Origin: Streptococcus suis YS56 | GTDB taxonomy: Bacteria > Bacillota > Bacilli > Lactobacillales > Streptococcaceae | Assembly (NCBI RefSeq): GCF_000440115.1 | Contig: NZ_ALMY01000029.1 | Location: 25,338 to 89,337, forward strand | Length of the DNA stretch: 64,000 nucleotides | Reading direction: 5' to 3' | Shown: piece by piece, positions 1 through 8,582 of the stretch | How positions within the stretch are numbered: position 1 is the first letter of the stretch | Layout: every line of letters starts with the position of its first letter | Translations under genes and position numbers: made by a program | Notes under the pieces: model-generated | Told to the model about the DNA's origin: nothing | The model's input: only the letters and a program-made list of their open reading frames with translations | The model's database searches: none

Positions 1-153
1 GAAGGGATTGTCAATACCTTCTCAGGCTACGGGGAAATCTATGTGCAAAGCTTGAATATTGAAACCTTTGCACAAGTTATCGGCAATCATATCGTTGGCA
101 CAGGTGGTGATGGTGGTGGCGGTACTACGTCTCTGCTTGATGCGATTTTTTAA
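1..153 (+). CDS. C-terminal end of AIM24/TIGR00266-like protein (5' partial)
   Basis: The window opens inside a gene; frame 1 is open for 50 codons and stops with TAA at 151-153. The tail contains a segment reading IYVQSLNIETFAQVIG followed by a glycine-rich stretch (GTGGDGGGG) and ends SLLDAIF. A 'tyrosine-x-Q-(S/T)-x-N' segment followed by a Gly-rich tail is what I recall from the AIM24/TIGR00266 family, whose members form a beta-sandwich of unclear function. The start and most of the protein lie outside the window, so the family name rests on about 50 residues. A strong terminator follows directly. Confidence 0.5.
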   Translation, partial: EGIVNTFSGYGEIYVQSLNIETFAQVIGNHIVGTGGDGGGGTTSLLDAIF

Positions 154-158
154 GATGG

Positions 159-181
159 AACCAGCTTCGGCTGGTTTTTTA
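159..181 (+). terminator. Intrinsic terminator of the AIM24-like gene
   Basis: AACCAGC-TTC-GGCTGGTT stem-loop followed by a T run, 6 bp after the stop codon. Confidence 0.85.
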
Positions 182-193
182 TATGCCTGATGT

Positions 194-224
194 TACCACT
201 TACCCTTTCATTTTTACCACTTAC
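194..224 (+). promoter_or_regulatory. Direct repeat TACCACTTAC x2, 21-bp period, candidate LytTR site
   Basis: TACCACTTAC occurs at 194-203 and again, exactly, at 215-224, so the two copies lie on the same DNA face two helical turns apart. LytTR regulators such as ComE and AgrA bind pairs of 9-10 bp direct repeats with this spacing. The site sits about 30 bp upstream of the promoter of a LytTR gene, which suggests autoregulation. The binding itself is inferred. Confidence 0.6.
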
Positions 225-253
225 TGAAATGCCCTTGTAATTGTGGTTGGAAT

Positions 254-262
254 TGGTATAAT
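254..262 (+). promoter_or_regulatory. Extended -10 promoter for the LytTR gene
   Basis: TGGTATAAT (extended -10; TATAAT at 257-262). No good -35 lies at normal distance, which fits a promoter that needs an activator bound at the upstream repeat. The start codon follows 24 bp later behind AAGGAGGGAG. Confidence 0.7.
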
Positions 263-286
263 AGACCTATCAAAAAGGAGGGAGCT

Positions 287-733
287 ATGAAAGTTAGGAT
301 TGAATTTGATGACAGCTTGGATCAGGTTGAAGTGGTCATCCGAGCCAGTCAGTTAGGGCCAGAAGTAGAAGCGATTCAGCGGGCTCTGCAACAGGTTAGC
401 CGTCCCTCGCTTGTTTTTTACAAGGGGAGCAGCGAGTATTTTCTTTCATTGGGTGACATACTTTTCTTTGAAACGGACGGAACCAAGATTTTTGCTCATA
501 CAGGCGATGATGCCTACGAGGTTAAGATGAAACTCTATGAACTTGAGGAGTATTTGCCCATCTACTTTTGTCGGGTAGCTAAGTCAACTATTGTCAATAG
601 CAAGGTAGTCTATTCGCTAGATAAGTCCTTCTCGGGCACCAGTCGGATTTCCTTCTACAAGACTCACAAGGAAGTTCACGTGTCGCGACATTATTACCAT
701 TTATTAAAAGAAAAGTTACAGGAAATGAGGTAG
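287..733 (+). CDS. LytTR-domain DNA-binding regulator
   Basis: A 148-residue transcription factor. Residues about 45-148 form a LytTR (LytR/AlgR-type) DNA-binding domain, seen in the segments SLGDILFFETDGTKIF and FCRVAKSTIVNSKVV and in the C-terminal HVSRHYYHLLKEKL helix. The first 40 residues are a short alpha/beta segment and there is no receiver domain, so this is a stand-alone LytTR protein rather than a classical response regulator. The start has a strong AAGGAGG site. A membrane protein begins 4 bp after the stop, the usual arrangement in which a LytTR protein is co-transcribed with a membrane partner that may hold it inactive. The paired upstream repeats suggest autocontrol. The signal and targets are unknown. 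Confidence 0.88.
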   Translation: MKVRIEFDDSLDQVEVVIRASQLGPEVEAIQRALQQVSRPSLVFYKGSSEYFLSLGDILFFETDGTKIFAHTGDDAYEVKMKLYELEEYLPIYFCRVAKSTIVNSKVVYSLDKSFSGTSRISFYKTHKEVHVSRHYYHLLKEKLQEMR

Positions 734-737
734 GAAG

Positions 738-1403
738 ATGAAAAAATATGGTTTAGGAATTGCTTTGCTGGTCTTGGCAGGCTTGGTCTTGTTTCAAGAC
801 TACTTGCCGGCTATTGAGCTTCCTCTTTGGAAATTAGTATTGGTAGTCGGTTGGAGTTATCTTCTCCTAAAGGCAATAATTAGAAGACAGTTAGTTACAA
901 GCTTTGTGTGGGGAACTTTGGTCTTTATTATTTTGAACAATCACTTTGACTGGGTGGACATTGATACCTGGACAGTAATTCTGGGATCGATACTAGCTTG
1001 TGCAGGATTGAAGTTACTGATAAAACCTAGGAGGAACAGGGATATGATTGATACAAAAAGTTTTGGAACAGGGGTGATTGGCGACAAGGGGCGGGAAACA
1101 GCTTTTGGCTCTTCAACTCGCTATATTCACGACGATAATTTTCTCCATGATAGTGTGGAAGTAGCCTTCGGCTCTAGTACAGTTTACTTTGATCAGGCGG
1201 TTATTTTAGGCGATAAGGCTGAATTCCATATCGATGCTGCCTTCTCAAATGTTACACTCTATCTGCCGGCCAACTGGCGAGCAGTGGTGGAACTGGACAG
1301 TGCTATGTCAACAACCAATAACTATGCGACTGAGCAGGGAGAAAAGGCCCTCCTTGTTACAGGTGACCTAGCCTTCTCAAACCTAACGATTTATTCTGCA
1401 TAA
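738..1403 (+). CDS. LiaF-like membrane protein
   Basis: A 221-residue protein whose first ~100 residues carry three or four short hydrophobic segments. A charged linker follows, then a soluble C-terminal beta-rich region (residues about 115-221) with repeated 'FGSS/FSN-x-T-x-YL' elements: TAFGSSTRYI, VAFGSSTVYF, AAFSNVTLYL and LAFSNLTIYS. That repeat pattern is typical of the LiaF C-terminal / DUF2154 beta-helix. In LiaFSR systems LiaF restrains the cell-envelope stress response. This protein has no adjacent LiaS or LiaR; it pairs with the LytTR gene 4 bp upstream, so I infer it is the membrane partner of that regulator. RBS GAGGTAGGAAG. Confidence 0.78.
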   Translation: MKKYGLGIALLVLAGLVLFQDYLPAIELPLWKLVLVVGWSYLLLKAIIRRQLVTSFVWGTLVFIILNNHFDWVDIDTWTVILGSILACAGLKLLIKPRRNRDMIDTKSFGTGVIGDKGRETAFGSSTRYIHDDNFLHDSVEVAFGSSTVYFDQAVILGDKAEFHIDAAFSNVTLYLPANWRAVVELDSAMSTTNNYATEQGEKALLVTGDLAFSNLTIYSA

Positions 1404-1488
1404 AGTGGCAAGAGGAAAGTCTATCCAGGCTCCTCTGCAGAATAAAAAGTCGGAATATTCTGGAAATTAAATAAAGAAAGGGATTATC

Positions 1489-2769
1489 ATGAAAAAGATT
1501 TTGAAAAATGCGACTTACCTATGGGTACTGACTGCGGATATGCTGTCCAATTTTGGTGATGTGGTCTATTATCTGGCCTTGATGAACTATGTCTTGCTGG
1601 TGCCCAACAGCCGTCTGGCGCTGGCGATCGTGACCTTCTCAGAAATCTTTCCTAGCTTTATGGGGCTCTTTACGGGCTATCTGGCAGATAAGACGATCAA
1701 CAAAATCAGCACTATTAAGTTGACCCTCCTCTTTCGCGTTGTACTCTATCTCATCCTCGGTTTCTGCATGGGCTTTGAGCCAGCCCTCTGGATTGTCGTG
1801 GTGGCTGCAACTTTCAATGTCTTTGCAGACTTCGCTGGCTTCTATGAAAACGGCCTCTATACACCTCTGGGATTGCGCGTAGCGCCCAAAGAAGAGCGGG
1901 AGCAGTACTCGGCCTTTCGCCAGACCGTTACCAGTCTCCTCAACATCGCCTTTCAGGCCCTCTCTGCCCTCTTGGTCGGCCTCCTCTCCTACCAAAACCT
2001 CGCCTTTCTCAACGCTGGCACCTTTTTGGCTGCTCTCCTCATCATGCAGCTGCTAACGCCGGCCTTTCGCAAACTCCTGACGGAGCAGCCTTTGAAAATA
2101 GCAGAGCAGCCGAGCCAGCCCGAGCAGGCAGCCAAGGGTCCAGGCATTCTAGCTTCTTTCAAGCAAGCAATCGTGGAGCTTCGCAAGATTCCCGAGTTCC
2201 GTCTGGTCCTGATTACCAGCCCCATTATCAACGCCTGCGGAGCGATTCTCTATCCTATTCTTGTCCTGCTGATTAGCGAAGACCCAGCCCTCGTTTTCCT
2301 CAATGTTGAAACAACCCTTGCCCTGACCATTCTGATTTTCTTTGTCGGCAACATCTTGGGCTCGACCTTGGTCTTTACTCTCTTCAAAAAGACCAGCATG
2401 GTGACGCTTGAAGTGGCTGCCACTTTCTCTCTACTGGGAGTATTTGTCGGAATGTTGCTTCACCAACTGCCAATTATTTTCTTCTTCCTTACTACAATGG
2501 GAATTAGTTCTGGAGCTAGTGGCCCTAAGTTTAACGCTAAGTTTGTCAACTCCATGCCAGAGGAGCAGCTGGCAACTATCGGCGGAGCGGTATCGACCTA
2601 TTTTATGCTAGGTCAAGCTTTTACTCGACTACTGGTATCAGGTCTGGTCTTAGTATTGACTGTCAATCAGATTAGCGGACTTTTCCTAGCGGCAACTGGC
2701 TTGTTGGTCCTCTATGTCCTCTACTGGCTGGCACGGAATCAAAAAACACCTCAAAATCAGTCTGCGTAG
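1489..2769 (+). CDS. MFS transporter
   Basis: A 426-residue integral membrane protein with about 12 hydrophobic segments and a charged central loop near residues 195-220, the usual two-times-six layout of a major facilitator superfamily transporter. An early DMLSNFGDVVYYLALMNYV segment resembles the first helix of macrolide or multidrug efflux-type MFS proteins. The substrate cannot be told from sequence. It has its own RBS (AAAGGGATTATC) 85 bp after the LiaF-like gene and may be part of that operon, with export of envelope-active compounds a reasonable guess. A terminator stem overlaps its stop codon. The central part is more GC-rich than the flanks. Confidence 0.85.
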   Translation: MKKILKNATYLWVLTADMLSNFGDVVYYLALMNYVLLVPNSRLALAIVTFSEIFPSFMGLFTGYLADKTINKISTIKLTLLFRVVLYLILGFCMGFEPALWIVVVAATFNVFADFAGFYENGLYTPLGLRVAPKEEREQYSAFRQTVTSLLNIAFQALSALLVGLLSYQNLAFLNAGTFLAALLIMQLLTPAFRKLLTEQPLKIAEQPSQPEQAAKGPGILASFKQAIVELRKIPEFRLVLITSPIINACGAILYPILVLLISEDPALVFLNVETTLALTILIFFVGNILGSTLVFTLFKKTSMVTLEVAATFSLLGVFVGMLLHQLPIIFFFLTTMGISSGASGPKFNAKFVNSMPEEQLATIGGAVSTYFMLGQAFTRLLVSGLVLVLTVNQISGLFLAATGLLVLYVLYWLARNQKTPQNQSA

Positions 2770-2779
2770 GCTGATTTTT
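2754..2779 (+). terminator. Terminator overlapping the MFS stop codon
   Basis: AAATCAG at 2754-2760 pairs with CTGATTT at 2771-2777, followed by T residues; the stop codon TAG (2767-2769) lies in the hairpin. Confidence 0.7.
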
Positions 2780-2800
2780 CTATCTTCTTATGCTTATCTA

Positions 2801-2809
2801 TGCTATAAT
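2801..2809 (+). promoter_or_regulatory. Promoter for gltX
   Basis: Extended -10 TGCTATAAT (TATAAT at 2804-2809), 138 bp before the gltX start. The intervening DNA is a repeat element, so the transcript would carry the whole element as its 5' leader. Confidence 0.6.
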
Positions 2810-2821
2810 GTTCTTGATTGC

Positions 2822-2923
2822 TACTCTTCGAAAATCAAATTCAGACGTCGTTGACTTGACTTGATGAACTTCAGTTCTATCTTCGTCTGCATCGCCTAGT
2901 CTGATTTCGATTTTCATTGAGTA
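2822..2923 (+). repeat. ~102-bp element with imperfect terminal inverted repeats (RUP/MITE-like)
   Basis: The left end TACTCTTCGAAAATC, continuing to CAGAC at 2842-2846, is matched in reverse complement by the right end (TACTCAATGAAAATC, continuing to CAGAC). This gives roughly 25-bp imperfect terminal inverted repeats around a short core with no ORF. 'ACTCTTCGAAAATC' and 'GATTTTCATTGAGTAT' ends are, from memory, common in streptococcal intergenic repeats. It lies between a promoter and gltX. Confidence 0.65.
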
Positions 2924-2946
2924 TGAAAATTTTACAGGAGAGAAAC

Positions 2947-4401
2947 ATGACTAAACCAATTCGTGTGCGTTACGCACCAAGTCCGACAGGACTGTTGCAT
3001 ATCGGAAATGCCCGTACAGCATTGTTCAACTATCTTTTTGCCCGTCATCACGGCGGTACTTTCCTTATTCGTATCGAAGACACAGACCGCAAACGCCATG
3101 TGGAAGACGGCGAGCGTTCTCAGCTAGAAAACCTGCGTTGGTTGGGTATTGACTGGGATGAGAGTCCAGAAACTCATGAGCAATACCGTCAATCAGAGCG
3201 TTTGGATATTTACCAAAAGTATGTTGATCAACTTTTGGCAGAAGGTAAGGCCTACAAATCTTACGTGACAGAAGAAGAATTGGCGGCGGAGCGTGAGCGT
3301 CAGGAAGCTGCGGGTGAAACTCCTCGCTACATCAACGAATACCTTGGTATGTCTGAAGATGAAAAAGCAACCTACGTTGCAGAGCGTGAGGCAGCTGGCA
3401 TTGTCCCAACTGTTCGCTTGGCTGTCAATGAAACTGGCATCTACAAGTGGAATGACATGGTTAAGGGCGAAATCGAGTTTGAAGGGGGCAACATCGGTGG
3501 CGACTGGGTTATCCAGAAACGCGATGGCTATCCAACCTACAACTTTGCCGTTGTGGTGGATGATCATCTCATGGAAATCTCGCACGTTATTCGTGGGGAT
3601 GACCACATTGCCAATACACCCAAGCAGCTTATGGTCTATGAGGCATTGGGCTGGGAAGCACCAGAATTTGCCCACATGACCTTGATTATCAACTCTGCTA
3701 CGGGTAAAAAGTTGTCCAAACGTGACACCAATACTCTGGCCTTTATCGAAGATTACCGCAAAAAAGGCTACTTGCCAGAAGCTGTTTTCAACTTTATCAC
3801 GCTTTTGGGTTGGACACCTGGTGGCGAGGAAGAAATCTTCTCCAAAGAGGAGATTATCCAACTCTTTGACGAAAAACGCCTCAGCAAGTCACCAGCTTCC
3901 TTTGATCCGAAAAAGTTGGCTTGGATGGGCAATGAGTACATCAAAAAAGCTGATTTGGAGACCATTTTCAACCTTGCCAAACCATTCTTGGAAGAAGCTG
4001 GTCGTTTGACAGACAAGGCAGAAAAATTAGTGGAACTTTACAAACCACAAATGTCATCTGCGGATGAAATTGTTGGTTTGACAGACCTTTTCTTCTCTGA
4101 TTTCCCAGAATTGACAGACGAGGAAAAAGAAGTCATGGCAGGCGAAACGGTACCGACTGTCCTCAATGCCCTCAAGGAAAAATTGGAAGCCATGACAGAC
4201 GAAGATTTCCAACCAGATAACATCTTCCCACAAATCAAGGCCGTTCAAAAAGAAACAGGCATCAAGGGCAAAAACCTCTTCATGCCTATCCGTATCGCCG
4301 TTTCAGGTGAAATGCACGGACCAGAGTTGCCAAATACCATTTACCTACTCGGCCGTGAAAAATCCATCCAGCATATTGATAATATGTTGAAGAGTTTGTA
4401 A
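2947..4401 (+). CDS. gltX: Glutamyl-tRNA synthetase
   Basis: Class I aminoacyl-tRNA synthetase, 484 residues, the usual bacterial GluRS length. It charges tRNA-Glu with glutamate in the cytoplasm and, in organisms lacking GlnRS, also tRNA-Gln. The N-terminus reads [19 protein letters not shown] with the HIGH-type motif HIGN, and the second signature KKLSKRD lies near residue 257. The C-terminal half is the helical anticodon-binding region. I chose the ATG at 2947 because it has an AGGAG site 7 bp upstream and gives the family N-terminus [15 protein letters not shown]. An upstream ATG at 2917 in the same frame lies inside the repeat element and lacks an RBS. A terminator follows. Confidence 0.97.
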   Translation: MTKPIRVRYAPSPTGLLHIGNARTALFNYLFARHHGGTFLIRIEDTDRKRHVEDGERSQLENLRWLGIDWDESPETHEQYRQSERLDIYQKYVDQLLAEGKAYKSYVTEEELAAERERQEAAGETPRYINEYLGMSEDEKATYVAEREAAGIVPTVRLAVNETGIYKWNDMVKGEIEFEGGNIGGDWVIQKRDGYPTYNFAVVVDDHLMEISHVIRGDDHIANTPKQLMVYEALGWEAPEFAHMTLIINSATGKKLSKRDTNTLAFIEDYRKKGYLPEAVFNFITLLGWTPGGEEEIFSKEEIIQLFDEKRLSKSPASFDPKKLAWMGNEYIKKADLETIFNLAKPFLEEAGRLTDKAEKLVELYKPQMSSADEIVGLTDLFFSDFPELTDEEKEVMAGETVPTVLNALKEKLEAMTDEDFQPDNIFPQIKAVQKETGIKGKNLFMPIRIAVSGEMHGPELPNTIYLLGREKSIQHIDNMLKSL

Positions 4402-4407
4402 GATAAA

Positions 4408-4440
4408 TAATCCCCGCTGTCCTGTGATAGCGGGGATTTT
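4408..4440. terminator. Bidirectional terminator between gltX and the merR-like gene
   Basis: AATCCCCGCT ... AGCGGGGATT with flanking A and T runs on both sides; serves gltX (+) and the convergent MerR-type gene, which ends at 4442 (-). Confidence 0.85.
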
Positions 4441-4441
4441 G

Positions 4442-4804
4442 CTAAAAGTTCTGTAATTTTTCCTCAATCTGCTGGAGTAGGTTTTCTAAATTTTCCCTCT
4501 GTTCTTGGAGCAGGAGGATTTGTTTTTCACGGTCGACAATTTCATCCAGTATGACCTGTTTGTTTTCTTCAAGCTGTTCGAGGCTACCGCATTTTGTGTC
4601 GTGAAGTTCTTTGATACGGATAATGGCTTTCACAGATAGGCCTAACTGGCGAAGTCCTAGGATATTTTCTAGGTTGTTGATTTCTTCTTCATTCCAGTAG
4701 TAGTTACCGTTAACCAGCTGAGGTTGTAGCAATCCTTGTTCGGTGTAGAAGCGAAGCGTATCACGTTTGATACCAAATTGTTGCATAACTTGTCCTGTTT
4801 TCAT
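4442..4804 (-). CDS. MerR-family transcriptional regulator
   Basis: A 120-residue regulator. Residues 1-70 form a MerR winged HTH (GQVMQQFGIKRDTLRFYTEQGLL, the 'RFYxxxGL' hallmark, then LRQLGLSVKAI). A coiled-coil dimer helix follows, rich in E, Q and L (residues about 75-118). No cysteine cluster marks it as a metal sensor; a lone Cys sits near residue 72. The start at 4804 has a GAGGAG site; the ORF extends upstream without RBS support. It is divergent from a small membrane protein whose promoter has the stretched 19-bp spacer typical of MerR targets, so that gene is its likely target. Confidence 0.88.
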   Translation of the reverse strand: MKTGQVMQQFGIKRDTLRFYTEQGLLQPQLVNGNYYWNEEEINNLENILGLRQLGLSVKAIIRIKELHDTKCGSLEQLEENKQVILDEIVDREKQILLLQEQRENLENLLQQIEEKLQNF

Positions 4805-4813
4805 AATCTCCTC

Positions 4814-4856
4814 TTGACAGTGCCTTACCCCCTCATGATACATTGATGGGGAAAGG
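4814..4856 (+). promoter_or_regulatory. MerR-type promoter with 19-bp spacer and dyad
   Basis: TTGACA at 4814-4819 and TACATT at 4839-4844 are separated by 19 bp, the over-long spacing that MerR proteins correct by twisting DNA. A dyad CCTTACCCC (4823-4831) ... GGGGAAAGG (4848-4856) spans the -10 box. It reads toward the small membrane protein at 4865. Confidence 0.65.
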
Positions 4857-4864
4857 AGTTCTAT

Positions 4865-5152
4865 ATGCTTATTCTTAAATGCTTGATTGTGCTTTATTTG
4901 GGGCTGTTGCCGCTATCTGCTTGGGTATATCGCAAGCAACTTCCCAGCTGGTTACTGGTTTTATATGCTTGCCCAGTATTGCTCAGTTTGTTGGGCTGGC
5001 AGACAGTTTGGGGATTTATTCTCGGTTTATTTTTGGCTTGCGGTGTGCGTGTCTTAGGTGGTCGCATTCTTTTTGGGAGAAACCATCTCAGTCACTTTTT
5101 ATCTCATGTTGTACTGAGTTTCATTCTCGCTCTTACCCTGTTCTTGTTCTAA
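4865..5152 (+). CDS. Small membrane protein, likely MerR target
   Basis: A 95-residue protein with about four hydrophobic segments (residues about 3-20, 26-44, 46-64 and 76-95) and a short basic loop (RVLGGRILFGRNHLSH). I do not recognise the family. It has an excellent RBS (AAGGAG, 7 bp spacing) and a MerR-type promoter directly upstream, so it is probably expressed on induction by the adjacent regulator. Its 3' end overlaps the 3' end of the convergent Nudix gene by 54 bp. Confidence 0.65.
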   Translation: MLILKCLIVLYLGLLPLSAWVYRKQLPSWLLVLYACPVLLSLLGWQTVWGFILGLFLACGVRVLGGRILFGRNHLSHFLSHVVLSFILALTLFLF

Positions 5153-5641
5153 AAACAAGCTCTCCACATAGTCCTTCTGTCTTGGGATAACCTGTTCATT
5201 TTCCAGGAACTCTTTCAACTTTTCTTGTGGGACCCAGATGTAGTTGCTGGTTTCTGCGGCTTGGAGTTGGATAGCAGATTTGTCCCAGTCGGTTTCAGCC
5301 CAGTAGCAGTGGAAGATACACTGGTCATCATGGGCAACAAAGTGTGTATGGTGGCGGAGTTGGGTCGCTGTCAGTTCAATGCCTGTTTCTTCGCGGACTT
5401 CGCGTAAAATGGCCTGCTCTGCTATTTCCCCAAACAAGGCCGAGCCTCCTGCTGTCGCTTCATAATAGTCAGGGTAGGAGGGCTTGGTGCTGTCGCGCTT
5501 CATGAAGAGGGTGCTGCCGTCGCGGTGGCGGATGATGCACTCGACGACCAGGTGGTAGAGACCATCGGGAATGGCTTCGCCGCGTGTGAGGGTATGGTCG
5601 GTCAGTTGGCCGTCGGCTGTGTAGGCGTTCCAAGTTTCCAT
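5099..5641 (-). CDS. Nudix hydrolase
   Basis: A 180-residue protein with a Nudix box near residues 68-90: GGSALFGE, then a REVREETGIEL core, giving the GX5EX7REUXEEXGU signature needed for Mg-dependent pyrophosphate hydrolysis. Upstream residues (GLYHLVVECIIRHRDG) fit a Nudix fold of the isopentenyl-diphosphate-isomerase-like/YfcD type. The substrate is not predictable. The start at 5641 is preceded by AAAGGAG at good distance; a longer reading frame upstream lacks an RBS. The C-terminus overlaps the convergent membrane-protein gene. Confidence 0.85.
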   Translation of the reverse strand: METWNAYTADGQLTDHTLTRGEAIPDGLYHLVVECIIRHRDGSTLFMKRDSTKPSYPDYYEATAGGSALFGEIAEQAILREVREETGIELTATQLRHHTHFVAHDDQCIFHCYWAETDWDKSAIQLQAAETSNYIWVPQEKLKEFLENEQVIPRQKDYVESLFLEQEQGKSENETQYNMR

Positions 5642-5745
5642 GTTTTGCTCCTTTTTAGATTGGTTATTCATTATAGCAAATCTGGAAGTGTTAGACAAGC
5701 ATCTTGCGGATGTTTGGACATCGCAAAAATTCAAGAATTATTGAG

Positions 5746-5773
5746 CTAAAAGCTGACTTCGGTCAGTTTTTTC
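5746..5773 (+). terminator. Hairpin with T run upstream of argG
   Basis: AAAAGCTGAC-TTC-GGTCAG followed by six T. No + strand gene ends just upstream, so it may shield argG from read-through. Confidence 0.6.
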
Positions 5774-5825
5774 TTTTGTTCCTTTTCAAATCAAGGTTGA
5801 AAATATACAAAAAATTTTTAAAAAT

Positions 5826-5867
5826 GTGTATAATTATGTTGCAAAAAGTATAAATATACACTATAAT
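5826..5867 (+). promoter_or_regulatory. argGH promoter with ArgR-like boxes
   Basis: TTGCAA (5839-5844), 17-bp spacer and TATAAT (5862-5867). Around it are AT-rich half-sites of ARG-box type: TGTATAATTATG at 5826-5837 and GTATAAATATACAC at 5848-5861. ArgR/AhrC repressors bind 18-bp imperfect palindromes with TNTGNATNWWNNATNCANA character. Overlap of the second box with the core promoter suggests repression by arginine. Confidence 0.65.
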
Positions 5868-5910
5868 AGTCACTAAGTTTTATAAAAAAACAATAGAAAT
5901 GAGAATGCTT

Positions 5911-7104
5911 ATGTCAAAAGAAAAATTAATCTTAGCTTATTCAGGTGGCCTTGATACTTCAGTTGCAATTGCTTGGTTGAAAAAAGACTATGATGTCATT
6001 GCGGTTTGTATGGATGTTGGAGAGGGTAAAGACCTCGACTTTATTCATGATAAGGCCTTGTCAATCGGTGCTATTGAGTCCCATGTATTGGATGTAAAAG
6101 AAGAATTCGCTCAAGAATATGTCCTACCTGCCTTACAAGCCCATGCCTATTATGAGCAAAAATATCCGCTGGTATCGGCTCTTAGTCGTCCCTTGATTTC
6201 TAAAAAGTTGGTGGAAATGGCTCATAAGACAGGAGCAACCACTATCGCCCACGGCTGTACTGGTAAGGGCAATGACCAGGTGCGGTTTGAGGTAGCCATT
6301 GCAGCCCTGGATCCAACTTTGAAAGTTGTAGCCCCTGTTCGGGAGTGGAAGTGGGCGCGTGAAGAGGAAATTATCTTCGCCAAGGAAAATGGTGTACCAG
6401 TCCCAGCTGACCTAGACAGTCCTTACTCAGTCGACCAAAACCTTTGGGGTCGTGCCAATGAGTGCGGAGTTTTAGAAAATCCATGGAATGAAGCGCCAGA
6501 AGATGCTTTTGGTATTACAACTGCACCAGAAAATGCACCAGATACTCCTGAGTATGTCGATATTGAGTTTAAAGCAGGGATTCCTGTTGCTGTAAATGGT
6601 GAAGAGTTAAGTCTGGCTAATCTCATTCAAAGACTCAATGTCATTGCTGGTAAGCATGGTGTGGGTCGGATTGACCACGTGGAAAATCGTTTAGTCGGAA
6701 TCAAGTCACGTGAAATTTATGAGTGTCCAGGAGCCATTACCCTTCTGACAGCCCACAAGGAAATTGAAGATTTGACCCTGGTGCGGGAAGTATCGCATTT
6801 CAAACCAATTGTCTCTAATGAGCTATCTAATCTCATTTACAATGGTTTGTGGTTCAACCCTGCAACTCAGGCATTGAAAGCTTATTTGCAAGCAACTCAA
6901 TCGGTCGTGAATGGTACAGCAAAAGTGAAATTGTATAAGGGGTCAGCCAAAGTAGTTGCTCGGAAATCTCCAAATTCCCTTTATGATGAAGATTTGGCAA
7001 CCTATACCAGTGCAGATACCTTTGATCAAGATGCAGCAGTTGGTTTCATCAAGCTTTGGGGATTACCAACCAAGGTCAATGCGGAAATTCATAAAAAGAG
7101 CTAG
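5911..7104 (+). CDS. argG: Argininosuccinate synthase
   Basis: A 397-residue enzyme that joins citrulline and aspartate using ATP to make argininosuccinate, the penultimate step of arginine synthesis. The PP-loop AYSGGLDTS lies at residues about 9-17. Other hallmarks are [14 protein letters not shown] (near 113) and [11 protein letters not shown]. Start: the ATG at 5911 gives the family N-terminus [13 protein letters not shown]; an in-frame ATG at 5899 would add four residues, and neither has a strong RBS. argH follows after 13 bp, forming a two-gene operon behind an ArgR-type promoter. Confidence 0.96.
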   Translation: MSKEKLILAYSGGLDTSVAIAWLKKDYDVIAVCMDVGEGKDLDFIHDKALSIGAIESHVLDVKEEFAQEYVLPALQAHAYYEQKYPLVSALSRPLISKKLVEMAHKTGATTIAHGCTGKGNDQVRFEVAIAALDPTLKVVAPVREWKWAREEEIIFAKENGVPVPADLDSPYSVDQNLWGRANECGVLENPWNEAPEDAFGITTAPENAPDTPEYVDIEFKAGIPVAVNGEELSLANLIQRLNVIAGKHGVGRIDHVENRLVGIKSREIYECPGAITLLTAHKEIEDLTLVREVSHFKPIVSNELSNLIYNGLWFNPATQALKAYLQATQSVVNGTAKVKLYKGSAKVVARKSPNSLYDEDLATYTSADTFDQDAAVGFIKLWGLPTKVNAEIHKKS

Positions 7105-7117
7105 AAAGTAGGAGCTT

Positions 7118-8512
7118 ATGGAAGCAAAGAAATTATGGGGTGGTCGCTTTGAAGCCAGTCTTGAGGAATGGGTTGAAGAATTCGGAGCCTCCATTCGCTT
7201 TGACCAAAAATTGGCCAAGTATGATATTCAGGGGTCTTTAGCCCATGTCAAGATGCTTGGATCCACAGGGATTATCAAGCTTGAAGAAGCCCAGGCTATT
7301 CAAACTGGTCTGGAAGAATTGTTGGCAGACTACGAGGCTGGCAAGTTAGTGTTTGATATTCGAAACGAAGATATTCACATGAATATCGAAAGTCTATTGA
7401 CGGAGAAAATAGGTCCAGTTGCAGGCAAACTCCACACAGCTCGTTCTCGTAACGATCAAGTAGCGACCGATATGCACCTCTATCTGAAGGATACCCTCTT
7501 TCAAGTGGTAGACAAATTGACCAACCTACGTCAGGTTTTACTAGACCTTGCACAGGAGCATGTGGAAACAATCATGCCTGGCTATACCCATTTGCAACAT
7601 GCCCAACCTATCAGCTTTGCTCAGCACTTGTTGGCCTATTACAACATGTTCAGCCGAGACAGTGAGCGCTTTGCATTCAATATGTTGCATACAGATTTAT
7701 CCCCACTTGGTGCGGCGGCCTTGGCAGGGACGACCTTTCCGATTGACCGTCAGATGACCTCTGATTTGATGGGCTTTGCCCAGCCCTATAGTAATTCTCT
7801 TGATGCTGTGTCTGACCGTGATTTTATCCTGGAATTTCTGTCAAATGCCAGTATCCTCATGATGCACATGTCGCGTTTGTGTGAAGAAATCATCAACTGG
7901 TGTTCACATGAATACCAATTTGTCACCCTATCCGATACCTTTTCAACAGGTTCTTCCATCATGCCTCAGAAGAAAAATCCAGATATGGCTGAGCTGATTC
8001 GGGGGAAAACAGGTAGAGTTTATGGGAACTTAGTTGGCCTACTGACAGTCATGAAATCCCTGCCTTTAACCTATAATAAGGACTTGCAGGAAGACAAGGA
8101 AGGCATGTTTGATACGACAGAAACGATTTTAGTATCTATTGATATTTTGGCAGGGATGTTGCAATCGATGACGGTCCATAAGGAAAGGATGGCTCAATCG
8201 ACAGAGAAGGACTTTTCAAATGCAACTGAATTAGCGGATTACTTGGCTAGTAAAGGTTTGCCCTTCCGCCAAGCGCATGAGATTGTTGGAAAACTGGTCT
8301 TGGAATGTAGCAAGGCAGGCTATTATTTACAGGATGTTCCTTTGGAACGTTTTCAAGAGTTGTCGCCTGTCATTGGACCGGATATTTATACAGCTTTAGA
8401 ATCGGAAACAGCAGTTTCGCGCAGAAATTCGCTAGGTGGAACTGGATTTGAATCCATTCGTTGGCAAATTCAGCAAGCAAAAGCACAAATAATCGCTTCA
8501 AAAGGCCTCTAA
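7118..8512 (+). CDS. argH: Argininosuccinate lyase
   Basis: A 464-residue fumarase/aspartase-superfamily enzyme that splits argininosuccinate into arginine and fumarate. It shows the N-terminal LWGGRFE motif, [18 protein letters not shown] (conserved region 1), [10 protein letters not shown] with the catalytic His (region 2), and the superfamily signature [12 protein letters not shown] (region 3, flexible catalytic serine loop). Full length for the family. RBS TAGGAG upstream; co-transcribed with argG. Confidence 0.97.
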   Translation: MEAKKLWGGRFEASLEEWVEEFGASIRFDQKLAKYDIQGSLAHVKMLGSTGIIKLEEAQAIQTGLEELLADYEAGKLVFDIRNEDIHMNIESLLTEKIGPVAGKLHTARSRNDQVATDMHLYLKDTLFQVVDKLTNLRQVLLDLAQEHVETIMPGYTHLQHAQPISFAQHLLAYYNMFSRDSERFAFNMLHTDLSPLGAAALAGTTFPIDRQMTSDLMGFAQPYSNSLDAVSDRDFILEFLSNASILMMHMSRLCEEIINWCSHEYQFVTLSDTFSTGSSIMPQKKNPDMAELIRGKTGRVYGNLVGLLTVMKSLPLTYNKDLQEDKEGMFDTTETILVSIDILAGMLQSMTVHKERMAQSTEKDFSNATELADYLASKGLPFRQAHEIVGKLVLECSKAGYYLQDVPLERFQELSPVIGPDIYTALESETAVSRRNSLGGTGFESIRWQIQQAKAQIIASKGL

Positions 8513-8524
8513 ACGGTATGTTTA

Positions 8525-8552
8525 TTGGCTTTTTTGAATTTTATGGTATAAT
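8525..8552 (+). promoter_or_regulatory. Promoter of rnpA-yidC-khpB
   Basis: TTGGCT (8525-8530), 16-bp spacer and extended -10 TGGTATAAT (TATAAT 8547-8552), directly upstream of rnpA. Confidence 0.65.
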
Positions 8553-8582
8553 AGAAGTAATTTTGAAAGATGGAGTGACGGT

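Noticed and set aside
3193..3861. 222-codon open frame antisense to gltX
   Set aside because: Shadow of a conserved synthetase gene; no RBS or motif.
5899..5910. Earlier ATG for argG
   Set aside because: Adds four residues not typical of the family and has no better RBS than 5911.
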